In this document: positions 1 through 8,427 of the stretch, piece after piece
How positions within the stretch are numbered: the stretch's first letter is position 1
How the letters are laid out: each line of letters opens with the position of its first letter
Source of the DNA: Halobacillus shinanisalinarum
Lineage (GTDB): Bacteria; Bacillota; Bacilli; Bacillales; Halobacillaceae
Assembly (NCBI RefSeq): GCF_022919835.1
Contig: NZ_CP095074.1
Location: 2,170,001 to 2,234,000, forward strand
Reading direction: 5' to 3'
DNA: 64,000 nucleotides
The notes under the pieces: model-generated
What the model saw: the letters and a program-made list of their open reading frames with translations, nothing else
The model's database searches: none
What the model was told of the DNA's origin: nothing
Position numbers and translations under genes: made by a program

Positions 1-413
1 CGCTTTAGGCGATCAAGGGCCATTGCTGTGAAATAATAATGGTCCATCTCGACACCAACATTACGAGTGCCTTGACCAATTTGTGTCAAAATTTCGGAAA
101 TAAAGTCCATTGGGTGATAGACACTTGAGTGCACATAGTAATCAGGGTAGGAAATAATGTTCTCATCATAGATCCACGTCTTCACCCTGGCACCATTTGC
201 ATCCTGGAAGCGCCCAATCCATATCGGCTGCGGTTCATCGATCATAATCACAAGCATCTGATGCACGTAAAATGACCACGCATCATAGCCAGATAAATAA
301 TTCATATTTGCAGGATCCGTAATTAATAACACTTCAATTCCTTTATCGGCCATACGTTCCTTTGTCTTCTTCAAACGACTTTGATACTCTAAAATATCAA
401 ATGGAAGCACCAT
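1..413 (-). CDS. M24-family (creatinase-type) hydrolase, ectoine hydrolase DoeA-like, N-terminal part
   Basis: Only the first ~137 codons are in the window; the gene runs off the left edge. The start ATG at 413 follows a GGGAGGG ribosome site. The translation contains LLITDPANMNYLSGYDAWSF, then a run of W, G and F residues typical of the creatinase N-terminal domain that precedes an M24 pita-bread metal hydrolase domain (not visible here). NYLSGYDAWSFYVHQ resembles ectoine hydrolases (DoeA/EutD), which open the ectoine ring to N-acetyl-diaminobutyrate. The eutB-like gene near 13.3-14.3 kb fits ectoine use, but lies 13 kb away. A generic Xaa-Pro peptidase-like enzyme is the alternative, since the catalytic domain cannot be seen. 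Confidence 0.6.
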   Translation of the reverse strand, partial: MVLPFDILEYQSRLKKTKERMADKGIEVLLITDPANMNYLSGYDAWSFYVHQMLVIMIDEPQPIWIGRFQDANGARVKTWIYDENIISYPDYYVHSSVYHPMDFISEILTQIGQGTRNVGVEMDHYYFTAMALDRLK

Positions 414-828
414 GTTTTTTCCCTCCCTACCGTTATCTGAATAGTTTAATTACTATTACATTCATTGTATTCACTAGACTCTTTTAATGTAATGTAAAAA
501 ATGTATGAAGTTATAAAGATAATTTTTGTACAATTTAGGAATCCGCTACTACGAGGGTTTGATTGCATAATTTTTGTAAAGAATATACGATTTGGTAAAA
601 GGGAGATTATGAGAAGAGGGAAGTTGTAGAATGGTATGAGTTAATCGACAGAGGACTTAACCTTTTCCAGCTGCTCACGTGCTTTGCGGTTTGTGGACTG
701 GAAGTAATTTTAAAAAAGAAAATGCTTCAGTAGCCTTCGATTGAGTTTTACAAGATTATGACCATTTCAGTGCACTTAGGTGGTATTCAGATTGATTCTT
801 TGATATCAGAAAGGAGGAAATAAAAAGA
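414..828. other. Intergenic region without recognisable gene
   Basis: About 415 bp between the divergent hydrolase and DinB genes. The half next to the hydrolase is AT-rich and probably holds its promoter. I found no ORF with a ribosome site and no convincing hairpin or repeat. Confidence 0.4.
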
Positions 829-1286
829 ATGAAGAAACGCATGAAGTATTATTTAATCAACTTAAAGATTATCGCAGCTATCTGTTAGAAGTTGTAGAAA
901 ACACAACTGTTGAAGAAGCAGAGATCATCCCAGCAGGATTCAACAATAATATCCAGTGGAACCTAGGTCATGTTTATTTAGACCAATATATGTGGATTCA
1001 AGCTATCACAAGAGAAAGCACCAACGTCCCAGAAGAATTTAACTCTTGGTTTGGATTTGGGACTAACCCAGCTGATTTTGACGACAATACCCCTTCATTT
1101 GAAAAGTTGAAGAAGCTACTTAGTGAGCAACCGCGGGAAATACAGAACACCTATAGCGATAAGTTAGAGTTGGAGTTCCCACCAACTGAAATGGGGATGC
1201 ATACTATCGAACAAGTATTAGTAAGGACCATTTTTCACGAGGGAATGCATATCCAGACACTGCTTGACCTTAAAAAGTGTATGTAG
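829..1286 (+). pseudogene. DinB family protein with single-base frameshift after the start codon
   Basis: The main reading frame runs from about 831 to the stop at 1286 and encodes a DinB/YfiT-like four-helix protein of about 152 residues. It has the family features WNLGH, WFGFGT, MGMHTIEQVLVRTIFHEGMH. The histidines of NLGH and FHEGMH fit the metal-binding triad of the superfamily. The only ATG with a ribosome site (AAGGAGG at 811-817) is at 829, and it is one base out of frame: read literally it stops after about 19 codons. Adding one A near 832-835 gives M-K-E-T-H-E in frame with the rest. The first in-frame ATG (990) would remove a third of the fold. The gene is therefore either very recently broken or affected by an indel error. 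The C-terminus looks full length. Substrate unknown. Confidence 0.7.
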
Positions 1287-1518
1287 ATTGAATATAAGTT
1301 AGTAAATTGAGTAATGAACCGAACCACCCATATATGTAGGTTTTGAATTTATAGAGGGCAATGGTATAAAATAAGACTATTAAATAGGAAGTGGATCAAT
1401 AGGATGAGGGGAAATCTAACTTAGAAACCGTTTCATTAAGAATTAAAACTTATGAATGGATTAGAAAATGATATAACCTTAAAAAGCACATTGTACAAAG
1501 TGCTGACTTCATTAATAG

Positions 1519-1556
1519 ACACTCTTCTATTATAGGGGAAGTGTTTTTCTTTTTTA
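1519..1556 (+). terminator. Probable intrinsic terminator
   Basis: ACACTCTTC and GAAGTGT form a 7-bp stem with one bulged base, followed by a long T-rich tract from 1545. It lies 230 bp after the DinB gene. Short stem, so moderate confidence. Confidence 0.45.
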
Positions 1557-1564
1557 TAAGTGTG

Positions 1565-1730
1565 TGTTCAGTTGCGAATGAGAACGTCGACAAAGATCGT
1601 CACGTCCTATGCGTAGCAAGAAGCTCGGAGGCGCGAAAGTTTTAGGACCACAGCATATGCCTTTCCTACGTGAGGACTGAACCGAGCAACAAAGAAATTC
1701 GCCGTTGATCATTTGGTGACTTTTTGAACA
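1565..1730 (-). repeat. MITE-like intergenic repeat, copy 1
   Basis: A 166-bp segment whose reverse complement aligns along its whole length with 43188-43395. Shared blocks include the end AAAAAGTCACCAAATGAT, a GAATTTCTT-CGTTGC-like block, AAAGGCATA-GCTGTGG, GAGCTTCTT and GTCGACGTTCTCATTCG. The right end here is ACTTTTTGAACA (1719-1730). The left end begins TGTTCA (1565-1570) but has lost the following AAAAG, so this copy is slightly degenerate and about 40 bp shorter. It has no ORF and no clear target-site duplication. Confidence 0.75.
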
Positions 1731-2001
1731 TCCTCTATAAATAATAGTCGGAGTCTATGTCTTCAAAGCACTTATAAATAAAACAGTGAAACGGATCTAA
1801 AAGTAAAAGCGGAGCGGAGCGGACGAACTGAATAACATAGTGCTTTACAGTCAATCCTTCAAGTAACCATTTAAATCAGTATAAACTGCCATCCTATGCC
1901 CAAAGTGTTACTAAAGTTTGAATAATTTGTGTCAAGATTTCATAAAAAAAGTGATCTTTATATGACAATTCATTTAAGACTATCTAGGCTTCAAGTTTAT
2001 T

Positions 2002-2010
2002 TGCTATACT
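2002..2010 (+). promoter_or_regulatory. Probable extended -10 promoter of the qox operon
   Basis: TGCTATACT is a good extended -10 element (TGnTATACT), 71 bp upstream of the qoxA start. No convincing -35 sits 17 bp upstream, which is acceptable for an extended -10 promoter. The preceding 270 bp hold no ORF. Confidence 0.4.
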
Positions 2011-2080
2011 ACCCGTAGTTATTTATGAGCCAAACATAAATCCTTTTAAAATAAGATGTGAGAAGGAGTGTATCGCCCAA

Positions 2081-3016
2081 GTGGAACGCAGGAAACGACA
2101 CATGAAGAAATGGCTGACGTTGTTGCCACTCAGCCTAGTTTTATTGTTAAGTGGCTGTGGTCAAATTACCGTACTTGATCCGAAAGGCCCTGTCGCCGAA
2201 AGTCAGAAAGAACTAATTATCTATTCTATCGTGTTCATGCTGGTAATTGTTTTGGTTGTCTTTGCTTTATTCACGTACATGGTCGTAAGATTCCGGGACC
2301 GGCCTGGACGAGGTAATAAGGACTATAACCCTAATATTCACGGCAACACCCCTATAGAAATTGTCTGGACGGTTATTCCAATTATTATTGTCACTGCTCT
2401 ATCCGTACCGACAGTGCAAACCTTATATGAATTGGAAAAGCCACCAGAATCGACGAATGATGAAGAACCCCTTGTCATTTATGCAACATCTGCCGATTGG
2501 AAGTGGTTCTTCAGTTACCCGGAACAAGGAATCGAAACCGTGAATTATTTGCATATTCCGACTGACCGTGCGGTTGAATTCCGTTTATCTTCAGCCGATT
2601 CGATGGCCTCACTTTGGATTCCAGCGCTCGGCGGCCAAAAGTACAATATGGCCGGTATGCAAAACACCCTCTATCTGCAAGCCGATGAACCTGGGGTCTA
2701 TGATGGCCGTAATTCCAACTTTAATGGAGAAGGCTTTGCTAGACAGACCTTTGAGGTCTATGCCGAAAGTGATGAAGAATTCACTAACTGGGTAGAGGAA
2801 ACACAAAGTGAAGCACCGGAACTGACACAAGACCAATATAATGCCTTACTTAAGCCTGGGCTGTTAGATAAAATGGCATTTTCATCAACCCATTTGGAGT
2901 GGGTTAAACACGGTACACTCCCTGGGATGGACTATGCTATTAAACGACACCGTGATGCTTACGGAAAAACGCTACATTTGAAAAATGGCGAGGAAGAGGA
3001 CACCCATGAAGAGTGA
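2081..3016 (+). CDS. qoxA: Cytochrome aa3 quinol oxidase subunit II
   Basis: Lipoprotein subunit of the aa3-type menaquinol oxidase, about 311 aa. A signal peptide ends in a lipobox with Cys26 (LLLSGC). Two membrane helices follow (about residues 44-70 and 92-112), then an outward-facing cupredoxin domain. The CuA ligands (Cys-x3-Cys plus His and Met) of cytochrome c oxidases are absent: the equivalent loop around GGQKYNMAGMQNTLYLQAD has no cysteine. This marks it as a quinol oxidase, not CtaC. The GTG start at 2081 is favoured by AAGGAG about 12 bp upstream; the ATG at 2102 has no site. First gene of qoxABCD. Confidence 0.93.
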   Translation: MERRKRHMKKWLTLLPLSLVLLLSGCGQITVLDPKGPVAESQKELIIYSIVFMLVIVLVVFALFTYMVVRFRDRPGRGNKDYNPNIHGNTPIEIVWTVIPIIIVTALSVPTVQTLYELEKPPESTNDEEPLVIYATSADWKWFFSYPEQGIETVNYLHIPTDRAVEFRLSSADSMASLWIPALGGQKYNMAGMQNTLYLQADEPGVYDGRNSNFNGEGFARQTFEVYAESDEEFTNWVEETQSEAPELTQDQYNALLKPGLLDKMAFSSTHLEWVKHGTLPGMDYAIKRHRDAYGKTLHLKNGEEEDTHEE

Positions 3017-3039
3017 TCAAAGGAAGCAGGTGAAATATT

Positions 3040-4974
3040 ATGCAACTAGATGAGTTTTTTGTCACAGGTGAACCGCTTATTTATGCAGGAATGGTTTCCA
3101 TCGCGCTCGTAACGGCGGCCACCATCTTTATCCTAACCTATTTTAAAAAGTGGGGGTGGTTGTGGCGTGAATGGCTGACCACCGTTGACCATAAAAAAAT
3201 AGGAATCATGTATATACTCAGTGCTCTTGCCATGCTATTCCGCGGTGGTGTAGACGCACTAATGATGCGAACACAATTGGCCTTCCCTGATATGAATTTT
3301 CTAAATTCACAGCACTATAATGAGATTTTCACGACACACGGTACTGTTATGATCATTTTCATGGCCATGCCATTTTTAATCGGGCTAATGAACGTAATCG
3401 TACCGTTACAAATAGGAGCTCGGGACGTTGCCTTTCCGGCTTTAAACGCGCTAAGTTTTTGGTCGTTTCTGTTCGGTGCAATGTTATTTAATATATCGTT
3501 TGTTATCGGTGGATCACCTGACGCGGGTTGGACCAGTTATACACCTCTCGCCGGTGCTGCAATGAGCCCTGGACCTGGACAGAACTTTTATTTACTAGGT
3601 TTGCAACTTTCAGGAATAGGAACATTGGCCACAGGTATTAATTTTATGGTTACAATTATTAAGATGCGCGCTCCAGGTATGAAAATGTTTAAAATGCCGA
3701 TTTTTACCTGGTCAACGCTAGTCACAGCATTCATTATTGTTTTTGCCTTCCCTATTTTAACGGTCGCTTTAGCATTAATGACAATCGACAGAATCTTTGG
3801 TTCCCAGTTCTTCACCTTGACAGGGGAAGGATTACCGATGATGTGGGCAAACTTATTTTGGATGTGGGGTCATCCGGAAGTATATATTGTTATCCTACCG
3901 GCGTTTGGAATCTTTTCAGAGGTCATTGCAACCTTTGCCCGCAAGCAGTTGTTCGGTTATAAAGCAATGGTATGGTCAATGATCTTAATTGCAGGGTTAA
4001 GCTTTCTCGTTTGGGTGCACCACTTCTTTACAATGGGTGCCGGAGCGTTCGTTAACTCTGTGTTCTCTGTATCAACGATGCTAATTGCTGTGCCAACCGG
4101 TGTGAAAATATTCAACTGGTTAGCCACATTATATAAATCTAAGATTCAATTTACTGTAGCGAATCTATGGGCGCTCGCCTTTATCCCGAGTTTCGTTATC
4201 GGCGGCGTCACCGGTGTCATGCTCGGCATGGCCGCAGCAGACTATCAATTTCACAATTCTTATTTCTTAGTCGCTCACTTCCATTACGTTCTTATTGCCG
4301 GTACAGTATTTGCTTGTTTTGCAGGCCTTGTCTATTGGTACCCGAAGATGTTTGGACACAAGCTCAATGAGAAAATCGGCAAATTAAGCTTCTGGTTCTT
4401 TCTCATTGGCTTCCATGTTTGCTTCTTCCCACAATATTTCGTAGGGTTAGATGGGATGCCGCGTCGAGTTTTCTCAATCATCCCTGAATGGATGCCGCTT
4501 AATGTAATTTCTACTGTAGGCGCATTCGGCATGGGGATTGGCTTTGTTATCTTTGTTTATAACATTTACTACAGTTTCCGTTACAGCGAGCGTGAAAAAA
4601 CTGGAGATTCTTGGGATGGCAGAACACTTGAGTGGGCTACACCAACACCGGTACCTTTTTATAATTTTGCAACGGTTCCACATGTTGAAGATCATGATGC
4701 CTTTTTAGATATGAAGAAAAAAGGTCAAACGACATTTGATGAGGAGAAACTTGAACCGATTCATATGCCTAGTAGTACAGGACAACCATTCATCATGATG
4801 GGAATAATGTTTATAGCTAGTTTCGGCCTTGTCTTCGAGTGGTTATGGATGGCCATCGCTGGGCTAGTCGGCGTTTTGATTATGATGGGAATCCGTTCAT
4901 TTGATTATGATGATGGTTTTCATGTTGAAGTAGATGAAATTAAGCGTACCGAACGCTCGGCAAGGAGGTTATAA
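3040..4974 (+). CDS. qoxB: Cytochrome aa3 quinol oxidase subunit I
   Basis: Catalytic haem-copper subunit, 644 aa, close to the Bacillus subtilis QoxB length. It reduces O2 at the haem a3-CuB centre and pumps protons. Visible signatures: VDHKKIGIMY after the first helix, WMWGHPEVYIVILPAFG (CuB His and the cross-linked His-Tyr), WVHHFFTMG (two CuB histidines) and the haem-ligand region FLVAHFHYVLI. At least 14 hydrophobic segments. It starts 23 bp after qoxA, and its last codons contain the ribosome site AAGGAGG for qoxC. Confidence 0.96.
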   Translation: MQLDEFFVTGEPLIYAGMVSIALVTAATIFILTYFKKWGWLWREWLTTVDHKKIGIMYILSALAMLFRGGVDALMMRTQLAFPDMNFLNSQHYNEIFTTHGTVMIIFMAMPFLIGLMNVIVPLQIGARDVAFPALNALSFWSFLFGAMLFNISFVIGGSPDAGWTSYTPLAGAAMSPGPGQNFYLLGLQLSGIGTLATGINFMVTIIKMRAPGMKMFKMPIFTWSTLVTAFIIVFAFPILTVALALMTIDRIFGSQFFTLTGEGLPMMWANLFWMWGHPEVYIVILPAFGIFSEVIATFARKQLFGYKAMVWSMILIAGLSFLVWVHHFFTMGAGAFVNSVFSVSTMLIAVPTGVKIFNWLATLYKSKIQFTVANLWALAFIPSFVIGGVTGVMLGMAAADYQFHNSYFLVAHFHYVLIAGTVFACFAGLVYWYPKMFGHKLNEKIGKLSFWFFLIGFHVCFFPQYFVGLDGMPRRVFSIIPEWMPLNVISTVGAFGMGIGFVIFVYNIYYSFRYSEREKTGDSWDGRTLEWATPTPVPFYNFATVPHVEDHDAFLDMKKKGQTTFDEEKLEPIHMPSSTGQPFIMMGIMFIASFGLVFEWLWMAIAGLVGVLIMMGIRSFDYDDGFHVEVDEIKRTERSARRL

Positions 4975-4975
4975 T

Positions 4976-5581
4976 ATGAGTTCACACGAACTAAAATCCG
5001 GTCCGCTTGAGTACCGCACGGAACAAGGGCAGATGAACATTCTTGGCTTTTGGATTTTCCTTGGCGCAGAAATTGTTTTGTTCTCCACACTCTTTGCCAC
5101 TTATGCTGTGTTGTTTGGACGGACAGCTGATGCACCATTGCCAGGGGAACTATTTGAACCAGGTACTGTACTCATCATGACGTTTCTTTTGCTCACGAGT
5201 TCCTTTACATGTGGTATTTCTATCCATGAAATGCGTCGGGGATCGGTAAAGGGACTGACAACCTGGTTGATTATTACATTACTCCTTGGCCTTGGGTTCC
5301 TTGGTTTTGAAATATATGAGTTCATTCATTATGAACATGAAGGAGCTACATTACAATCGAGTGCCTTTTGGTCCAGCTTCTTTGTTCTGGCTGGTACACA
5401 CGGCTTGCACGTGACACTCGGTATCGGGTGGGCTATTCTTCTGTTGCTACAGCTTGCGAAACGTGGTTTGACACCTGTTACCAGTCGAAAAGTCTTCATT
5501 ATCAGCTTATATTGGCACTTCCTGGACGTCGTCTGGATCTTCATCTTTACAAGTGTTTATTTAATCGGGATGGTGGTTTAA
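4976..5581 (+). CDS. qoxC: Cytochrome aa3 quinol oxidase subunit III
   Basis: 201-aa membrane protein with five predicted helices, a haem-copper oxidase subunit III. It has LGFWIFLGAEIVLFSTLFA near the N-terminus and the typical GTHGLHVTLGI and YWHFLDVVWIFIF motifs. The ATG at 4976 is preferred over the upstream in-frame codon at 4934 because AAGGAGG lies at 4962-4968 and the start then follows the qoxB stop by one base. It stabilises subunit I. Confidence 0.94.
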   Translation: MSSHELKSGPLEYRTEQGQMNILGFWIFLGAEIVLFSTLFATYAVLFGRTADAPLPGELFEPGTVLIMTFLLLTSSFTCGISIHEMRRGSVKGLTTWLIITLLLGLGFLGFEIYEFIHYEHEGATLQSSAFWSSFFVLAGTHGLHVTLGIGWAILLLLQLAKRGLTPVTSRKVFIISLYWHFLDVVWIFIFTSVYLIGMVV

Positions 5582-5582
5582 C

Positions 5583-5948
5583 ATGGCAGAACATACAAAA
5601 CGTATTCCTGTTCAACACATTGTTGGCTTCGTCTTGTCCATTACTTTAACATTGCTTGCCGTCTGGGCTGCACTGGGGTCAAATTTATCAACGACATGGA
5701 TCATCGTTTCGATCATGGTCCTGGCAGTTATTCAGGCTGGTATCCAGTTGTTCATGTTCATGCATATGACTGAATCCGAAAGCCGCAATGGACACGTACC
5801 ATGGAACATGATGTTTCACGGTTTTGTTCTGGCTGCTATCGTTGTCGCTGGCTCTCTGTTTACGATGTCATTTGGCCATGACCATAATGGCGGTGAGCAT
5901 AACCAACAAGAGCAACAAGAACAGCATCAGCAGCATAGCGGCCATTAG
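5583..5948 (+). CDS. qoxD: Cytochrome aa3 quinol oxidase subunit IV
   Basis: 121-aa subunit with three membrane helices, family cytochrome oxidase subunit IV (CyoD/QoxD). Typical features are GFVLSITLTLLAVWAALG in helix 1 and AVIQAGIQLFMFMHMTE in helix 2. It starts one base after qoxC. The C-terminal tail (about residues 97-121) is very rich in His, Gln and Glu (HDHNGGEHNQQEQQEQ and onward), a possible metal-binding extension. Last core gene of the operon. Confidence 0.93.
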   Translation: MAEHTKRIPVQHIVGFVLSITLTLLAVWAALGSNLSTTWIIVSIMVLAVIQAGIQLFMFMHMTESESRNGHVPWNMMFHGFVLAAIVVAGSLFTMSFGHDHNGGEHNQQEQQEQHQQHSGH

Positions 5949-6032
5949 GAATATGGTATTGGCAGATGCTAAAACAAAATGATTCAATCTTAGGAAAGAC
6001 ATTCTAAAAATTCTCCAGGGGTGGTGTTTGGT

Positions 6033-6254
6033 TTGGAAAAAAATAAAGAACTTTACGGCGGATACGGCCATGAGCCTGGTGGATTGCCTTGGAAGAATAT
6101 AATTAGCTTTGTTCTTTGCGTCATATTGGCATCTTTTACACTTTGGGGAGCACTTTATTCGGATTATACGTTTAAGACTCTGCTATTCGTCATATCAGTC
6201 ATTGCTTTTTTACAAGCATTGCTACAATTATTTTATACTCAAGCTCGGCAATAG
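6033..6254 (+). CDS. Small QoxD-like membrane protein (subunit IV paralogue)
   Basis: About 73 aa with two hydrophobic segments. The segment ISFVLCVILASFTLWGALYSDY followed by a second helix containing IAFLQALLQLFY mirrors helices 1 and 2 of QoxD (AVWAALGSN ... AVIQAGIQLFMF), so it looks like a shortened duplicate lacking helix 3 and the His-rich tail. I choose the TTG at 6033 because AGGGGTGG (6018-6025) is spaced correctly for it; GTG codons at 6021 and 6024 are alternatives. It lies 84 bp after qoxD and before the terminator, so it is probably co-transcribed. Function unproven. Confidence 0.7.
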   Translation: MEKNKELYGGYGHEPGGLPWKNIISFVLCVILASFTLWGALYSDYTFKTLLFVISVIAFLQALLQLFYTQARQ

Positions 6255-6261
6255 AGCACAG

Positions 6262-6307
6262 AAAAAGCCTCCTTTCCTGAATTGTGAAAGGAGGCTTTTA
6301 TTTTTTA
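6262..6307 (+). terminator. Terminator of the qox operon (bidirectional)
   Basis: AAAGCCTCCTTTC and GAAAGGAGGCTTT form a 13-bp stem with a short loop, followed by TTATTTTTT. It also serves the convergent minus-strand gene ending at 6305. Confidence 0.9.
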
Positions 6308-6577
6308 CTGATAACTCTCTTGATATTTTGCCTGTGAATTGGCAACGTGTATGATGAACATGACCCAAGCTACTTCTGCAACAACGAGGCTAAGGTAGAA
6401 CATGACCCATGTGATCGAGAAAGCGGTCGGGGCTACCATGAACATCGCCTCAAAGAAGTAAAGCCACATTCCCACAAGCAAAATCGTTTGAGCAATAGCA
6501 AGCTTCGTCTTTTTCAAATGAATAAACACAAATGGGGCAACCGTTGCAATTAACAGAAACATTAGCACAATACCCAT
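6305..6577 (-). CDS. Small three-helix membrane protein, unknown function
   Basis: About 90 aa and almost entirely hydrophobic: helices around residues 3-20 (IVLMFLLIATVAPFVFIHL), 26-50 and 56-80. The start at 6577 follows AAGGAGTTGG; the longer upstream frame has no ribosome site. I do not recognise a family. It is convergent with the qox operon and shares its terminator, but nothing shows a functional link. Confidence 0.75.
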   Translation of the reverse strand: MGIVLMFLLIATVAPFVFIHLKKTKLAIAQTILLVGMWLYFFEAMFMVAPTAFSITWVMFYLSLVVAEVAWVMFIIHVANSQAKYQESYQ

Positions 6578-6886
6578 TGAATCCAACTCCTTATTTAAAT
6601 GTTCCCTTGTAAGCGTATTCTCATTATAATCATTGTAACAGAATATCCTCATAAATGACACATAAACTTCACAATTTGTTCTTGAATTTTTAGAAGTTAG
6701 TATTTTGATAAGAAATGAAGCATAGGAATCCTTTAAATTAAATGATTTTAAATGACCTTTTATTAATTAGAAAGTCTCTAGGAGGAACGAATTAAATAAG
6801 TTTCCGGCGATTCCAGTGCTCTAGAAGATAATACTTTTAATTGCAACATAATAATAAGTAAGTAAGTAAACGGGGAGGAATTTGTA

Positions 6887-7693
6887 ATGTCATCTATACG
6901 TCTTGACGATGGTGTAGAACTGTATTATGAGGATATTGGTGAAGGCAAGCCGATTTTATTCCTTCATGGAGTTTGGATGAGCAGTCGCTTTTTTCAAAAA
7001 CAAACTAACTACTTTCGTAAGGGTTATCGGATGATAACTTTAGACTTGCGTGGCCATGGACAGTCCTCACATGTGGATTCTGGCCATACAGTGGCTAATT
7101 ACGCTCGGGATGTAAAGCAATTTGTTGATAAGCTGAAGCTGAAGAATATAACTCTTTTAGGATGGTCGATGGGCGCCTTTGTCATTTGGGAATATCTTCA
7201 TCAATTTGGACAAAATAATATTAAGGCGACAGTTATCGTTGATGAATTAGCTTCTGATTTTAAATGGAATGACTTCAAGATTGGTGCCTTTGATCTTCCT
7301 GCGTTAACTGGCATGATGCGTGATATCCAAACAGACCAAAAAGAATTATTATCTGGGTTTATCCCCTTAATGTTTAAGGAAAATGTACCTAAACAAGAGA
7401 TGGAGTGGATGCTTGAGGAAACGATGCGGCTTCCTGCTTCGATTGCAAGTGCGATTCTGTTTGACCAATCAATCATTGACTGCCGTCCATACCTACCATC
7501 GATTACGATACCTACTTTACTTTGCTTCGGTAAGACAGAAAAACTTATTCCTGTCGCTGCAGGTGAACATTTGCACAAAGAAATCACTAATTCCCGCCTA
7601 GAACTCTTTGAAAATAGCTGCCATTGTCCTTTTTTAGAAGAACCCGAGCGGTTTAACAATGTAGTCGATTCGTTCATTAGAACCCTTGACTGA
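6887..7693 (+). CDS. Alpha/beta-fold hydrolase
   Basis: 268 aa, cytosolic, single alpha/beta hydrolase domain. It has the oxyanion motif LFLHGVWMSS, the LDLRGHGQS segment, the nucleophile elbow GWSMG (Ser94) and a C-terminal catalytic His (about His246 in SCHCPFLEEPERFN). The usual acid position after strand 7 reads GKTEKLIP, so Glu218 may replace Asp. The profile matches esterases and haloperoxidase-like enzymes of the RsbQ/BioH type; the substrate cannot be inferred. The start follows GGGGAGGAA. Monocistronic, with a possible terminator downstream. Confidence 0.85.
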   Translation: MSSIRLDDGVELYYEDIGEGKPILFLHGVWMSSRFFQKQTNYFRKGYRMITLDLRGHGQSSHVDSGHTVANYARDVKQFVDKLKLKNITLLGWSMGAFVIWEYLHQFGQNNIKATVIVDELASDFKWNDFKIGAFDLPALTGMMRDIQTDQKELLSGFIPLMFKENVPKQEMEWMLEETMRLPASIASAILFDQSIIDCRPYLPSITIPTLLCFGKTEKLIPVAAGEHLHKEITNSRLELFENSCHCPFLEEPERFNNVVDSFIRTLD

Positions 7694-7730
7694 AAAAGTC
7701 GCCCCATGAACAGACTAGAAATAACTAGTA

Positions 7731-7771
7731 GAGAGCCAGGGGCAAGTCTTTGCTCCTGGCTTACTCTTCAT
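7731..7771 (+). terminator. Possible terminator after the alpha/beta hydrolase
   Basis: GCCAGGGGCAA and TGCTCCTGGC form a hairpin with a small loop, but the following T tract is weak (TTACTCTT). Serves the hydrolase gene, and possibly thiE in the opposite direction. Confidence 0.5.
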
Positions 7772-7809
7772 TTATCGGCACTAGCCACCGATAACACGGC
7801 GGCCAGCTC

Positions 7810-8427
7810 CTAGAGTCTCTCCACCACACGGCTCACATCATCAGCTTGGGTCACCGCCGAAATAACAGACACCCCATCGGCACCCGCTTCCAACACAGAT
7901 CGAGAATTCTGAGCCGTAATCCCGCCAATTCCAACGAGGGGCATATTTGGATACATCGCTCTCACCTTCGTAATCCATTCCGTACCAACAGGCGCCTTAG
8001 CATCTATCTTCGTCGAAGTCCCAAACACAGGACCCGCACCCAAATAATCCACTACATCTATAGCACTTTTCCTAACCTCGGCTTCACTAGAAACCGATAA
8101 ACCTATAATTTTCTCAGGAAAAGTCGAACGCAATTGCTCAACGTCTACATCATTCTGCCCAACATGAATACCATCCGCTTCCAATGGTTCCACCAAAACG
8201 CTGTCATCATTTACAATAAACATCACATGATGCTTCCGGCAAAGCTGGCGAAGCTTCAAGCCAAGTTCAAGCTTTTCCTCTGTCTCAAGAGCATTCGGCC
8301 CTTTTTCACGAAACTGAAAGGCTGTAATCCCACCAGCGATCGCTTCCTCTAGAATGACCACAGGATCACGCTGGCAATTTTGACTGCCCATGATAAGATA
8401 TTTTCTTAGTCTTTGCTGTAGATTCAT
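7810..8427 (-). CDS. thiE: Thiamine-phosphate synthase
   Basis: 205-aa TIM-barrel enzyme joining HMP-PP and thiazole phosphate to thiamine phosphate. Visible motifs: GGITAFQFREK (pyrophosphate site), FIVNDDSVL, DGIHVGQND, GLSVSS, DYLGAGPVFGTSTK and GIGGIT. The ATG at 8427 overlaps the thiM stop by 4 bp (ATGA), so translation is coupled; the longer frame running back inside thiM is not used. Last gene of thiW-tenA-thiD-thiM-thiE. Confidence 0.95.
   Translation of the reverse strand: MNLQQRLRKYLIMGSQNCQRDPVVILEEAIAGGITAFQFREKGPNALETEEKLELGLKLRQLCRKHHVMFIVNDDSVLVEPLEADGIHVGQNDVDVEQLRSTFPEKIIGLSVSSEAEVRKSAIDVVDYLGAGPVFGTSTKIDAKAPVGTEWITKVRAMYPNMPLVGIGGITAQNSRSVLEAGADGVSVISAVTQADDVSRVVERL

Noticed and set aside
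2081..5948. Cytochrome c oxidase (ctaCDEF) operon
   Set aside because: Subunit II has no CuA cysteines and no haem c domain, so this is the quinol oxidase qoxABCD.
7201..7707. 168-aa frame opposite the alpha/beta hydrolase
   Set aside because: Shadow of the hydrolase gene: no ribosome site, no domain, low-complexity Ser-rich content.
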